Shown: positions 1 to 9,265 of the stretch, piece after piece
How the letters are laid out: every line of letters begins with the position of its first letter
Numbering within the stretch: position 1 is the first letter of the stretch
Source: Planctomycetota bacterium
GTDB lineage: Bacteria > Planctomycetota > Planctomycetia > Pirellulales > UBA1268
Direction: 5' to 3'
NCBI GenBank assembly: GCA_018970605.1
Contig: JAGWWA010000018.1
Location: 1 to 35,077 of the forward strand
DNA: 35,077 nucleotides
The notes under the pieces: model-generated
What the model was told of the DNA's origin: nothing
Seen by the model: only the letters and a program-made list of their open reading frames with translations
Databases searched by the model: none
Program-made: the position numbers and the translations under genes

Positions 1-250
1 CGAGAGTCAGCGAGGGGCTGCCCGTGCCCAGGAGCCGGCGTTGCTGACGAGCGCAGCCATGGATGGCGGAGCGAAGTCAGCATCGAGCGAGCGAAGGCCC
101 GGAGGGCCGTAGCGAGCGTCCGGCGATGGGCACGGGCAGCCCTGAGCGGCGCGGAGGTGCCAGCATGCCCCCATCGCTTAAGCGATTGGGCTTCCTGAGT
201 CCGTAGCGAGCATCCGGCGATGGGCACGGGGAGCCCCGAGCCCGACGTGT
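1..250. repeat. Left copy of a dispersed modular repeat (inverted relative to the right-end copy)
   Basis: This non-coding stretch lies past the 3' end of the GT2 gene. Positions 9-197 match, as reverse complement and in the same module order, positions 34631-34822 at the other end of the window, with most positions identical by eye. Two modules are visible. One is a hairpin core at 160-197 containing the perfect 16-bp palindrome AATCGCTTAAGCGATT (182-186 region centre). The other is a roughly 40-bp GC-rich module present twice on the minus strand, around 117-152 and 199-240. Reading frames through it encode only repeat-derived peptide, so I do not call a gene here. The origin is unknown; a REP-like or non-autonomous mobile element is possible. 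Confidence 0.75.
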
Positions 251-258
251 GACCCGTA

Positions 259-1314
259 TCAGGCAGCCTTCGACGTGGGGCGGGTGGCGGCGCGGCCGGG
301 GCCGATCGTCCGACGCACCACCCACGTGGGCCGGCCCTGGGCTTCCCGGTAGCCGCGAACGACATATTCGCCGACGATCGCCACGGCGGCCGTCTGCACG
401 GCGGTCGCGAGCGCGACGACGGCCGTGATCGCCGCCAGCGAGGGACCGGGCTGCGCAGTGGATGAGCCCCACCACGTCGTGACGGCGACGGCTATGCCAC
501 CAAGTCCGACGGCTGACAGTGCCGCCGCCGCCAGCCAGGTGAGCCGCACGGGGGCGTCGGACGAGAGGATCAGCGCATCGCCCGCGAGTTTGAGGAGTTT
601 CCACGGGGAATACTTCGTGGCCCCGGCGACGCGGGCGTGACGGTCGTACCAGACGGGTTCGTGGCGGAATCCGGCCCAGGGGACGAGGCTCCGCAGGTAG
701 CGGCGCTTCTCGGGGAGCGCGACGACCGCATCAGCCACGGCGCGGTCGATGAGCTTGAAGTCACCCGTATCGACCGGCATGGGGTACGGGATCATCCGCG
801 CGAAGAGCCTGTGGAAGAGGCTCGCGGTGACGAGTTTGAACTTCGTCTCGCCCTCGCGGGAGTTTCGCCTCCCGTAGGCCACGTCAACGCCCTCCCGCCA
901 ACGCCGAACCATCTCGGGGATCACCTCGGGTGGATCCTGGAGGTCGGCGTCGGTGATCACGATCGCGTCGCCGCGGGCGGCCGCCAGGCCGGCCGACATC
1001 GCCGCCTGCTGGCCGAAGTTTCGGGCGAGTTCGATCACCGCGACCCGCGGGTCACGGGCCGCGATCGCCTCGAGCCGTCGGAGGGTGCCGTCACGGCTCC
1101 CGTCGTCGATGTAGATGATCTCGAAGTCGAGCCCGGTGGCGGGGAGCACGGCGGCGAGCCGGGCATGCGTCGCCTCGATCACCTCTTCCTCGTTGTGGCA
1201 GGGGATCACCACCGAGAGCAGTCCATGGACGGGCCGCTCGGCCGCGGTTCTACGGAACACCGGGCTGTGGCCGTCGCCGCCATTGGCGGCCGTGGGGAAG
1301 GCGTGGTCGCTCAT
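259..1314 (-). CDS. Family 2 glycosyltransferase, polyprenyl-phosphate type (GtrB/ArnC/DPM1-like), membrane anchored
   Basis: This 351-residue protein is predicted to move a sugar from a nucleotide donor to a polyprenyl-phosphate carrier on the cytoplasmic face of the membrane. GT2 motifs are clear: VVIPCHNEE at 35-43, IDDGS at 69-73 and DADLQDPPE at 122-130, which supplies the metal-binding DxD-type acidic residues. Two hydrophobic segments near the C-terminus (about 256-283 and 295-318) match the GtrB/ArnC arrangement. The ATG overlaps the stop of the upstream GT39 gene as ATGA, and a GAGGAG site lies 8 nt upstream inside that gene, so translation is probably coupled. A lipid-linked sugar made here could be the donor for the two neighbouring GT39 enzymes; that link is inference. 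The sugar is unknown. The stop codon is the first part of a 13-bp sequence repeated at the end of the ugd gene. Confidence 0.9.
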   Translation of the reverse strand: MSDHAFPTAANGGDGHSPVFRRTAAERPVHGLLSVVIPCHNEEEVIEATHARLAAVLPATGLDFEIIYIDDGSRDGTLRRLEAIAARDPRVAVIELARNFGQQAAMSAGLAAARGDAIVITDADLQDPPEVIPEMVRRWREGVDVAYGRRNSREGETKFKLVTASLFHRLFARMIPYPMPVDTGDFKLIDRAVADAVVALPEKRRYLRSLVPWAGFRHEPVWYDRHARVAGATKYSPWKLLKLAGDALILSSDAPVRLTWLAAAALSAVGLGGIAVAVTTWWGSSTAQPGPSLAAITAVVALATAVQTAAVAIVGEYVVRGYREAQGRPTWVVRRTIGPGRAATRPTSKAA

Positions 1315-3074
1315 CGCTTGGGCTCCTCGTCGTCGAGCGTAGCGGTCCGCGGCGCAGCCTCGGTCAGCCTGCCCACGGCGAGCAGGTCGTGCGGTCGGAA
1401 CACGGGGCGTGTCCGGCCGACGATGCCAAACCCGGGCGGCACCGCCGATTCGATCGCGGCATACCTGTCTTCAGGGATCAGGAGCAGCGTGTCTGGTGCG
1501 GAGCGGAAAAACTCCGCCACCGCCGCGACGCTGCCGTCGCCGAGCCGTGTCACCGGGTGACGCGCGTAGAACACGACGTTCGGGCTGGAGACGAGGTAGG
1601 TGCCGAGGCGGGCCGATTCGCGGCCACGTTGGACGTGTTGCACGAAGCCAGGCAGCGTGTTTGCCGCCGCGAGCCGCGTCTGGGCCGGTCCGACGGCCAG
1701 GGCGGCGTAGACCAGTCCCGTGACGGTGAATGCTGCCACGGCCTCGAGCGGCCGGCGCGTCGCCAGCATCCAGCAGGCGGCGGTGCCGATGATCGGGACG
1801 ATTCCCACGGCCGCAGCCGACTCCGCCCCAGGGATGCCGAAGCGGGTGGCGACGATCACCGTCACCGCGGTGGCCACGCCTCCGAAGGCCAGCGATGCCA
1901 GGCCGGTGGCCATCCATCGCGGGTGCGGCCAATGGCCAGTCGCGGCCTTTCGTGCCGCATCGACGGCGATGATCGCCACCAGGAATGCGGCGGCGGGATA
2001 GGCCGGCAGCACGTAGTTGGGGAGCTTGGTGGCGGCGGCCGAGAATCCGCCGACCCAGACGGCCAGCCAGACGAGGGACAGGAGCGTGACGGCGGCGTTG
2101 ACGCCGGAGATCGTGCCCTTCGCGAGTCGCCACATCGCGATGACCAGGGCGAACGGCAGGAAGCACGACCACGGATAGAAGCCGACCAGCATGGTGAGCG
2201 GGTGGAACAGCGCGCCGCCGCTGTGCTTTTCCATCGGGGCCATGAAGCGGCCGACGTTGTGGACGAAGAAAAATCCGCTCGTCCACGCACCGTCGGTGCG
2301 GAGGGTCACCGCCACGTACCACGGCGCCGCCGCCGCAAGGGCACAGAGCGTGAGCGTGAGCGGCCGCAGGCACCACAGTGCATCGAGCGCCGCAGGGACG
2401 GCCTTGCCGGCGAGGCGTCGGATGTCCAAGCCTGCAGCGCCCCGGTCGGTCGTGCGGGCCCGCATCGCCAGACACCATGCCCATGGGCCGAGCACCGCGA
2501 GCGGTCCGACGAAGCCGATCGGTCCCTTGCAGACGACGGCCAGGCCGAGCAACAGGCCGGCAGTCGCGGCCGTTGTCAGGGAGCACGTCTGCAGGCGGCC
2601 GGCGGGCCCCGGCATGATCGACTCCGCCACGAGCAGCGTGGCCCAAGCGGTCAGGGCGGTGAGGATGGCGTCCGGCGTGGCGGCATGCGCCTCGATCGAG
2701 ACCAGCAGGCAGCCGACGTAGGCGAGCGCCGCGACGACCCCCGTGGTGTCGTCGAACCAGCGGCGGCCGGCACGAAAGAGCGCCACTGCCGTCAGGAGCG
2801 TGGCGATGACGGAGGGTAGCCGGGCCGCGAACTCGTTGACCCCGAAGACCTTCATGCAGGCGGCCATGCACCAGTGCATGAGCACCGGCTTGTCCACCGC
2901 CAGTTCGCCGTTGAACATCGGAACCACCCAGTCGCCGGTCTCAACCATCGACCTCGCGATCGCCGCAAAGCGGGCCTCGTCCTCGTCCCACAGCGGCGCG
3001 GGCGCGGTCGCGACGGCGAGCGTCGCCAGGGCGCCGAGCAGCACGAGGAGCAGGGCACGGTTCCAGCTGGGCAT
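1311..3074 (-). CDS. ArnT/PMT-like family 39 glycosyltransferase (first of two paralogues)
   Basis: This 587-residue polytopic membrane protein belongs to the GT39/GT83-type transferases that use polyprenyl-phosphate-linked sugars on the outer face of the membrane. After a first hydrophobic segment (about 7-24) comes the acidic loop PLWDEDEARFA, with D30-E-D-E33. The following GDWVVPMFNGELAVDKPVL is typical of the ArnT catalytic periplasmic loop. Many further hydrophobic segments follow, and a soluble tail of about 120 residues closes the protein. The length is close to ArnT (about 550). The start is an ATG at 3074 with an AGGA site about 9 nt upstream. It lies 83 nt after the second GT39 gene and overlaps the GT2 gene by 4 nt, so the three probably form one operon. 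The acceptor (lipid, glycan or protein) cannot be told from the sequence. Confidence 0.88.
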   Translation of the reverse strand: MPSWNRALLLVLLGALATLAVATAPAPLWDEDEARFAAIARSMVETGDWVVPMFNGELAVDKPVLMHWCMAACMKVFGVNEFAARLPSVIATLLTAVALFRAGRRWFDDTTGVVAALAYVGCLLVSIEAHAATPDAILTALTAWATLLVAESIMPGPAGRLQTCSLTTAATAGLLLGLAVVCKGPIGFVGPLAVLGPWAWCLAMRARTTDRGAAGLDIRRLAGKAVPAALDALWCLRPLTLTLCALAAAAPWYVAVTLRTDGAWTSGFFFVHNVGRFMAPMEKHSGGALFHPLTMLVGFYPWSCFLPFALVIAMWRLAKGTISGVNAAVTLLSLVWLAVWVGGFSAAATKLPNYVLPAYPAAAFLVAIIAVDAARKAATGHWPHPRWMATGLASLAFGGVATAVTVIVATRFGIPGAESAAAVGIVPIIGTAACWMLATRRPLEAVAAFTVTGLVYAALAVGPAQTRLAAANTLPGFVQHVQRGRESARLGTYLVSSPNVVFYARHPVTRLGDGSVAAVAEFFRSAPDTLLLIPEDRYAAIESAVPPGFGIVGRTRPVFRPHDLLAVGRLTEAAPRTATLDDEEPKR

Positions 3075-3082
3075 CGGAATGG

Positions 3083-3107
3083 TTCCTGGACGGTATTCTG
3101 GACGGTA
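3083..3107. repeat. Tandem near-repeat upstream of the GT39 gene
   Basis: TTCCTGGACGGTA (3083-3095) is followed directly by TTCTGGACGGTA (3096-3107), a 12-13 bp unit repeated twice in the short gap between the two GT39 genes. On the minus strand it forms the untranslated lead-in to the downstream GT39 gene. It may be a binding site or only a slippage product. Confidence 0.6.
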
Positions 3108-3157
3108 ACGAAGCGAGGCGGTGGAGAAGACGGTGTCGAAGAAGGACGTTCTCGCGG

Positions 3158-4924
3158 TCAGCGTCGGGCTGGCGCCAGCGCCGGCTCGGCCGCCAGCGTT
3201 GGCTCGGCCGCCAGCCGCGCCGGCGGCTCGTCATCCCTGGGGCCCAGCAGCAGCATGTGCCGCGCGGATGGGAAGCTTGTCGCAGTCCGCAGCACGCCAT
3301 AGTCCGGTGGCAGCGCCGCCGTCACCTGCTTTTCGAAGCGGGCATCGACCACAAGGTGCGCTCGCGGGTTTTCGGCGATGAAGGCGGCCACGTCTCCCGG
3401 TTCGGCGAGTTCTTCCACCGCGCCGCACGTCGTGATGCGGCCCGCGTAGAAGGCCACGCTCGCCGGTGCCCTGAGCGTCGCGATCGGCACGGCCGCATCG
3501 TGTCGGTGTCGCAGACCGGCGACGAGATCCCGGGTACCGGCTACGTGGCCGACGGCCGATGGTCCGGTGGCGAACAGGAGCGCCACCGTGCCGCAGGCCG
3601 TCGCCGCCCAGGCGGAGGTCGCGGCAATCCGCGACGAAAGCGACTGGCAGGCCCAGGCCGCGGCGGCGCCGGCGATCGGCACGAGTCCGATCAGGCCGAG
3701 CCACTCGGCACCGGGGGCGATGCGATGCGTCACGATCGGCAAGCCGATCGCCATGGCGACGCCCGAGATACCGAGCAGCATCCACGCCACCCGCATCCAG
3801 CGGTCGGTCGTCGCCGCCGGCCGGCGGATCCACTCCGCCACGAAATGCCCGACGGCCATGGCGATCGCCGGGTAGGCCGGCCAGACATAGCCAGGCAGCT
3901 TCGTGCCCGAGAGAGACAACGGCAGCACCCAGGCGGCGATCCAGCACACCGCCAACCGCATGCCGACCGCGTCGCGGGTCGCCCGCGCGGCGTGCCCGGC
4001 GACCAGTGCCGAGGCCATCGACCACGGGAACGTGCCGAGCAGGATGACGAGGGGGAAGTAGAGCAACGGTGATCCGGAATGACCCTCCATCGGCGCGGCG
4101 AAGCGGCCGACGTTGTGCACCAGGAGGAATCCCCGCAGCCATTCGCCATCGGTTCTCGCCGTGACCGCCCCATACCAGGGAGCTGCGACCACGAATGCGG
4201 AGGCACACACGAGGAGCGGCTTGATCGCGTGGATGGCCGTGCAGCTCGTCGAGGCGAGCCGCCCAGCGAGCGGGCCGATTCGACCCGGGTCGAGCCAGGC
4301 CTGCCACCAGCAGAACGCGCCGAGGCCCGCGAGCGGACCCAGCAGGCCGATCGGTCCTTTGGCGAGCATGGCGAGTCCGCAGGCCGCCCCGACGCAGGCC
4401 GCCGTGGCCGGAGAGAGGGCGATGGGGCCGTCCCGCCAGCCGCGGCCATCGTTCGTGGGGTGGCACGTCCCGCGGACGAACATCCAGAGGGACAGCGTGG
4501 TGCAGAACACGAGCGCCGCATCGGGCGTGGCGGCCCTCCCGCCCACTGCCGTCCACAGGCAGGTGGCCATGACGATGCCGGCCCAGAGCCCGACGTCCGG
4601 CCGGAAGACCCGTCCGGCGATCAGGCCCGTCAGCAGGCAGGTGCCGATCGTGAGCACGGCCGATGCGAGACGGGCCCCGGTCTCGTTCACGCCGGCGACG
4701 GCAAAGCCGGCGAGCTGCAGCCAGTTCACGAGCGCCGGCTTCTCCACCCGCAGGCGGCCGTTGAGGGTGGGAACGATCCAGTCACCACTGGCGTGCATCG
4801 CGAGGCTGCAGGCCGCGTTTCGTGGCTCGTCGTCGTCCCAGAGCGGGGCGCCGCCGAGGTTGGGCAGCAGCACGATCGCCGCCAGAGCCGCGATGGCCAG
4901 GCCGGATGAGCGTGTGATCGGCAT
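3158..4924 (-). CDS. ArnT/PMT-like family 39 glycosyltransferase (second paralogue)
   Basis: This 588-residue membrane protein is colinear with the neighbouring GT39 protein: first hydrophobic segment at about 8-24, acidic loop PLWDDDEPRN (D30-D31-D32-E33), then GDWIVPTLNGRLRVEKPALVNW. The pair therefore arose by duplication or shares a close ancestor. The gene begins at the ATG at 4924. The open frame continues far upstream, but only as antisense to gyrA and ugd, so that extension is rejected. No strong Shine-Dalgarno is visible before the ATG. The C-terminal tail contains a small internal repeat (LAAEPTLAAEPALA), encoded by a matching DNA repeat near 3175-3215. As first gene of the minus-strand cluster it probably carries the operon promoter (4991-5020). 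Donor and acceptor are unknown. Confidence 0.87.
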   Translation of the reverse strand: MPITRSSGLAIAALAAIVLLPNLGGAPLWDDDEPRNAACSLAMHASGDWIVPTLNGRLRVEKPALVNWLQLAGFAVAGVNETGARLASAVLTIGTCLLTGLIAGRVFRPDVGLWAGIVMATCLWTAVGGRAATPDAALVFCTTLSLWMFVRGTCHPTNDGRGWRDGPIALSPATAACVGAACGLAMLAKGPIGLLGPLAGLGAFCWWQAWLDPGRIGPLAGRLASTSCTAIHAIKPLLVCASAFVVAAPWYGAVTARTDGEWLRGFLLVHNVGRFAAPMEGHSGSPLLYFPLVILLGTFPWSMASALVAGHAARATRDAVGMRLAVCWIAAWVLPLSLSGTKLPGYVWPAYPAIAMAVGHFVAEWIRRPAATTDRWMRVAWMLLGISGVAMAIGLPIVTHRIAPGAEWLGLIGLVPIAGAAAAWACQSLSSRIAATSAWAATACGTVALLFATGPSAVGHVAGTRDLVAGLRHRHDAAVPIATLRAPASVAFYAGRITTCGAVEELAEPGDVAAFIAENPRAHLVVDARFEKQVTAALPPDYGVLRTATSFPSARHMLLLGPRDDEPPARLAAEPTLAAEPALAPARR

Positions 4925-4990
4925 GACAGGGGCCCGATGGAGGTGGCGGCCGGCCGCGAAGACGGCCCCCCGGCGGATTGCGGGGGCGGG

Positions 4991-5020
4991 AGAGTAGGTG
5001 CCGGAGCGGGCGCGGGTCAA
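4991..5020 (-). promoter_or_regulatory. Predicted sigma-70 promoter for the glycosyltransferase cluster
   Basis: On the minus strand, TTGACC (5020-5015) and TACTCT (4996-4991) are separated by 18 nt and lie about 67 nt upstream of the first GT39 start codon. It sits back to back with the predicted gyrA promoter. Seen by eye only. Confidence 0.45.
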
Positions 5021-5070
5021 GCCGTCACGAAGAGAGCAAAAGCGGGCGAATTCTCCGCATTTCCAGCCGG

Positions 5071-5098
5071 TTGACCGACCCCGGGGGACGGGTATGTT
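5071..5098 (+). promoter_or_regulatory. Predicted sigma-70 promoter for gyrA
   Basis: TTGACC (5071-5076) and TATGTT (5093-5098) are separated by 16 nt. A transcript from here would have a leader of about 60 nt before the gyrA TTG start. The 240-bp divergent region 4925-5164 shows nothing else that I can support. Confidence 0.45.
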
Positions 5099-5164
5099 CA
5101 AGCATCGCCGCAGGGGCCATCTGAATGGCCGACGCGGGTCCGCACGCGGCCGGAGGCCGAATAG

Positions 5165-7912
5165 TTGGCAGACGAACAGAACCCCCCGGCAGACGGTGAC
5201 GAGAGCCCCGACACGCGACCCGAGCAAGACGGACTGCGCGACATTTCCGGCGGTCGGCTCATCGAACTCCCGATCGAGCAGGAGCTCAAGGACAGCTACC
5301 TCACCTACGCGATGAGCGTGATCGTGAGCCGGGCCCTGCCCGACGTTCGCGACGGGCTCAAGCCCTCGCAGCGGCGGATTCTGGTCGCGATGAACGACCT
5401 CAACCTCTCGCCGGGCGCCTCCCGGGTGAAGTGCGCCAAGATCTCCGGCGACACCAGCGGCAACTACCACCCGCACGGCGAGAGCGTGATCTATCCGACG
5501 CTCGTCCGCATGGCCCAGGAATGGAACATGCGGCACGTGCTCATCGACAAGCAGGGCAACTTCGGTTCGATCGCGGGCCTGCCCGCCGCCGCCATGCGAT
5601 ACACGGAGGCGCGGCTCTCGCCGATCGCGGCGATGATGCTCGACGATCTCGACCTCGACACGGTCGACTACGTGCCGAGCTACGACGAGCGAAACACCGA
5701 GCCGGTCGTGCTGCCGAGCCGGTTTCCCAACCTGCTCGTCAACGGCGCCGGCGGCATCGCGGTCGGCATGGCCACGAGCATCCCGCCCCACAACCTCGCC
5801 GAGGTCTGCCGGGCCCTCGTCGCCCTGATCGACAATCCCGCCGTGTCGATGGGCGAGCTGCTGCAGATCGTGCCCGGCCCCGACTTCCCGACCGGCGGCA
5901 TCGTGATGGGCCGTGAGGCCCTCGTTCGCGGTTACATGACCGGCCGCTCCACGATCACGCTCCGGGCTCGGGCCCACGTGGAGGAGTTCGGCAAGAACCG
6001 TCACCGGATCGTGGTCACGGAGATTCCCTACCAGCAGACGCGCGACGCGATCGAGGAGAAGATCGCGGAACTCGTCAACGACGACCGCATCAAGGGAATT
6101 TCCGCAATCCGCAACGAGAGCGACCTCAAGGAGCCGGTGCGGCTGATCCTGGAGCTCAAGCGGGACGCCGACCCCGACGTCGTCCTCAACCAGCTTTACC
6201 AGTTCTCGCCGCTGCAGACGTCGTTCTCGCTGATCTTCCTGGCGCTCGTCGACGGCAAGCCGCGGATCCTTTCCTTCAAGAACATGCTGGAGGAGTTCCT
6301 CCGGCACCGCTCGGCGGTCATCCGCCGCCGGACGCAGCACCTTCTCGCCCGGGCCCGCAGCCGCAAGCACACCCTCGAGGGGCTGCTCGTGGCGCTGGCG
6401 AACATCGACGAGGTGATTCGCATCATCCGCTCGTCGAAGTCGCAGGCGGAGGCCAAGGAGCGGCTCTGTCAGCTGCAGGCGCCGGCGGCGCTGCTCGAGC
6501 GGGCGCTTGGGTCCGACGGCTTCGCCATCCTCCAGGAGGAGCGGGGCGTCGCGGAGACCTACGGGCTCTCGCCGGTCCAGGCCGACGCCATCCTGCGGCT
6601 CACCCTCGGCCAGCTCGTGAACCTCGAGCAGGAAAAGCTCGGCGGCGAGCATCGGGAGCTTCTCGCCAAGATCGGCGAGTTCCGCCGGATCCTCTCCAGC
6701 GAGGCCAACATCAAGGCCCTCATCCGCACGGAACTCACCGAGCTTGAAGCCAAGCACGGCGACGAGCGGCGGACGGAGATCAGCGGCGAGGCGGGTGACA
6801 TCCGCGACATGGCGGAACTGATCACCGAGGCGACGATGGTGGTCACGATCACCCGCTCCGGGTACGTGAAGCGGACGGCCGCCGACGTCTACCGGGCCCA
6901 GCGACGCGGCGGCAAGGGGCTCACCGGCGCGCGGACCGACGAGGAGGACCCGATCGAGCATCTGTTCGTGGCCAGCACCCACGACTGGCTGCTGGTCTTC
7001 ACGACGCTCGGGAAGGTGTTTTCGATGCGGGTCTTCGAACTGCCGGAGCTGGCGCGCGATGCCAAGGGGCGGGCGCTCGTGAACCTGCTGGAGTTCGAGC
7101 AGGGCGAGAAGGTGGCCGACTGCCGTGCGGTGGGCGGCTTCGAGGACCCCAACCAGTTCCTGATGCTCGCCACCCGCAGCGGCGTGGTGAAGAAGACCGC
7201 CCTGGAGCAGTATCGTCGTCGGCGGACGAAGGGGCTGATCGCGGTCAAGCTCCGCGACGGCGACGAGCTCGTGGATGCCGTGATCACGAAGCCCGGCGAC
7301 GAGCTGGTCCTGTCGACCGCGAAGGGCATGGCGATCCGCTTCCCCGAGTCGGATGCGAGGCCCATGGGCCGCGACACGAGCGGGGTTCGCGGCATCAAGC
7401 TCGGTGCCGGTGACCGGCTCGTCGGCATGGTGGTGGCGGATCCCGACGCCACGCTGCTCACGGTCTGCGAGAACGGGTACGGAAAGCGGACGCCGTTCGG
7501 CGCCGGCACGCCGGTGTCGGGGCCCGCGCCCGGCGAAGATGGCGACGAGGCCGCCGTCGAGCCGGAAGCCGGCGAGACCGCCGGCGACGAGGCCGAAGGG
7601 GATGCGAGTTCGAGCGGGGCGCGGTATCGCACCCAGCGTCGTGGCGGCAAGGGCATCCGTGACATCAAGGCGACCGCCCGCAACGGCTCGGTCGTTTCGA
7701 TCGTCTCCGTGCGCGACGACGACCAGGTGCTGATGATGACCGCCCGCGGCAAGATTCAGCGGGTGAACGTGCGTGAGATCCGTCCCATGGGCCGCAACAC
7801 CCAGGGCGTGCGGATCATGCGGGTTGACGACGGCGACGCGCTGGCGGCCGTGGTGCCCGTGCCGCCGAGCGAGCAGGAAGAGGCCGACGCCCCGCCGCCG
7901 GCCGATGCCTGA
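5165..7912 (+). CDS. gyrA: DNA gyrase subunit A
   Basis: This 915-residue protein is the breakage-reunion subunit of type IIA topoisomerase. The start is TTG at 5165, supported by GGAGG ending 8 nt upstream. The winged-helix region contains the quinolone-region equivalent [11 protein letters not shown] (102-112) and the catalytic tyrosine in [10 protein letters not shown] (Y146). GyrA rather than ParC identity is supported by GyrA boxes QRRGGKG in the C-terminal domain, but there are two: at 579-585 and 824-830. Between them, at about residues 779-819, lies an acidic Gly/Glu/Ala-rich insertion, and the protein ends in another acidic tail. The position matching E. coli Asp87 is Pro111, while Ser83 is kept as Ser107. 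gyrB is not in the window. The ugd gene follows after 45 nt, so co-transcription is possible. Confidence 0.95.
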   Translation: MADEQNPPADGDESPDTRPEQDGLRDISGGRLIELPIEQELKDSYLTYAMSVIVSRALPDVRDGLKPSQRRILVAMNDLNLSPGASRVKCAKISGDTSGNYHPHGESVIYPTLVRMAQEWNMRHVLIDKQGNFGSIAGLPAAAMRYTEARLSPIAAMMLDDLDLDTVDYVPSYDERNTEPVVLPSRFPNLLVNGAGGIAVGMATSIPPHNLAEVCRALVALIDNPAVSMGELLQIVPGPDFPTGGIVMGREALVRGYMTGRSTITLRARAHVEEFGKNRHRIVVTEIPYQQTRDAIEEKIAELVNDDRIKGISAIRNESDLKEPVRLILELKRDADPDVVLNQLYQFSPLQTSFSLIFLALVDGKPRILSFKNMLEEFLRHRSAVIRRRTQHLLARARSRKHTLEGLLVALANIDEVIRIIRSSKSQAEAKERLCQLQAPAALLERALGSDGFAILQEERGVAETYGLSPVQADAILRLTLGQLVNLEQEKLGGEHRELLAKIGEFRRILSSEANIKALIRTELTELEAKHGDERRTEISGEAGDIRDMAELITEATMVVTITRSGYVKRTAADVYRAQRRGGKGLTGARTDEEDPIEHLFVASTHDWLLVFTTLGKVFSMRVFELPELARDAKGRALVNLLEFEQGEKVADCRAVGGFEDPNQFLMLATRSGVVKKTALEQYRRRRTKGLIAVKLRDGDELVDAVITKPGDELVLSTAKGMAIRFPESDARPMGRDTSGVRGIKLGAGDRLVGMVVADPDATLLTVCENGYGKRTPFGAGTPVSGPAPGEDGDEAAVEPEAGETAGDEAEGDASSSGARYRTQRRGGKGIRDIKATARNGSVVSIVSVRDDDQVLMMTARGKIQRVNVREIRPMGRNTQGVRIMRVDDGDALAAVVPVPPSEQEEADAPPPADA

Positions 7913-7957
7913 AACGGCCGCAGCTTTTTGATCAGTCCCGGAACGAAGGGTCATGCC

Positions 7958-9265
7958 ATGAAGATCGCGGTCGTCGGAACCGGCTACGTGGGGTTGGTGA
8001 CGGGCACCTGTTTTGCCGACAGCGGCAACTCCGTCACCTGTCTCGACATCAACGCCGACAAGATCGCGCGGCTCAATCGCGGTGAGATCCCGATCTACGA
8101 GCCCGGGCTCGAGGAACTCGTGCAGCGGAACGCCAAGGCCGGCCGGCTGCGGTTCACCACCGACACGGCCGAGGCGATCGGCGGCGCGGAAGTGGTGTTT
8201 CTGGCGGTCGGCACGCCCCCTGCCGCCGACGGTTCGGCCGATCTGTCGGCGCTCTGGAAGGTCGTCGAGTCGATCGGGCCGCATCTCGACCCCCATGCCG
8301 TCGTCGTGACCAAGAGCACGGTGCCGGTGGGGACGTGTGCGGGCATCGAGCGGCGGTTGAAGGCGGCGCTCGGCCGCGACTGCCGCGTCGCCAGCAACCC
8401 GGAGTTTCTCAAGGAAGGGGCGGCGATCGAGGACTTCCAGAAGCCCGATCGCGTCGTCGTCGGCGTGCGTTCGCCCGACGTGGGCGAGATCCTGAAGACG
8501 CTCTACGCCCCCTTCCTGCGCACCGAAAACCCGTTCCTCGCGATGTCGCCCGAGAGTTCGGAGATGACGAAGTACGTGGCCAACGCCCTGCTCGCCACGA
8601 AGATCAGCTTCATCAACGAGGTGGCGAACCTCTGCGAGCGGATGGAGGCCGACATCGACGACGTCCGTCGCGGCATCGGCCACGACAGCCGGATCGGATT
8701 CGCGTTTCTGTTTCCGGGGGCGGGCTACGGTGGCAGCTGCTTCCCGAAGGACGTGCAGGCGCTGGCGTCGATGGCCCGCAGCCAGGGACTCAGCCCGCGG
8801 ATCCTGGCGGCTGTCCACGAGACGAATCTCGCCCAGAAGCAGGTGCTCGGCGAGAAGATCGACGCCCACTTCGGCGGCGACCTCGCGGGGAAGAAGATCG
8901 CCGTGTGGGGGTTGGCGTTCAAGCCGCGGACCGATGACGTCCGTGACGCCCCGGCGATCGACCTGATCGAGCGGCTCCTGGCAGGTGGCGCGACGGTGAG
9001 CGTGTACGACCCCGAGGCGATGGACAACGTCAGGGCGATCTACGGCAGCCGGCTCACCTACGCGGACGGAAGCCTCGAGGCGATCGACGGCGCCGACTGT
9101 TTGGCGATCGTGACGGAGTGGGGCGACTTCCGCAGGCCCGACTTCGATGCGATGGCCTCGAGGATGCGGGCGAAGGTGATCTTCGACGGCCGCAACCTCT
9201 ACTCGCCTCGCGAGATGAAGGGCCGCGGCTTCGCCTACCACGCCATCGGGAAGGCGCCGGTCTGA
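7958..9265 (+). CDS. ugd: UDP-glucose 6-dehydrogenase (UDP-sugar dehydrogenase family)
   Basis: This 435-residue protein is predicted to oxidise UDP-glucose to UDP-glucuronate with two NAD, supplying precursors for surface polysaccharide. The N-terminal Rossmann motif GTGYVG occupies residues 7-12. [11 protein letters not shown] and the active-site motif [10 protein letters not shown] (catalytic Cys261) are intact, and the length is typical of the family. I chose ATG 7958 because AAGGG lies 7 nt upstream and MKIAVVG is the usual beginning; an in-frame start 30 nt upstream adds ten residues unlike the family. Related UDP-ManNAc dehydrogenases share these motifs, so substrate identity is probable rather than certain. 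The product could feed the nearby glycosyltransferase cluster (inference). The stop codon opens a 13-bp sequence identical to that at the end of the GT2 gene. Confidence 0.92.
   Translation: MKIAVVGTGYVGLVTGTCFADSGNSVTCLDINADKIARLNRGEIPIYEPGLEELVQRNAKAGRLRFTTDTAEAIGGAEVVFLAVGTPPAADGSADLSALWKVVESIGPHLDPHAVVVTKSTVPVGTCAGIERRLKAALGRDCRVASNPEFLKEGAAIEDFQKPDRVVVGVRSPDVGEILKTLYAPFLRTENPFLAMSPESSEMTKYVANALLATKISFINEVANLCERMEADIDDVRRGIGHDSRIGFAFLFPGAGYGGSCFPKDVQALASMARSQGLSPRILAAVHETNLAQKQVLGEKIDAHFGGDLAGKKIAVWGLAFKPRTDDVRDAPAIDLIERLLAGGATVSVYDPEAMDNVRAIYGSRLTYADGSLEAIDGADCLAIVTEWGDFRRPDFDAMASRMRAKVIFDGRNLYSPREMKGRGFAYHAIGKAPV

Noticed and set aside
77-604. Short proteins encoded by the repeats at the two ends of the window, with similar C-termini
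   Set aside because: The shared peptide simply reflects the DNA repeat in the same relative frame; neither has a ribosome site nor a domain.
3158-9241. Open frame of 2027 codons on the minus strand across gyrA and ugd
   Set aside because: Only its last 588 codons (from ATG 4924) are a real GT39 gene. The rest is antisense to gyrA and ugd, rich in His/Arg/Asp, without any domain; long antisense frames are expected in GC-rich DNA.
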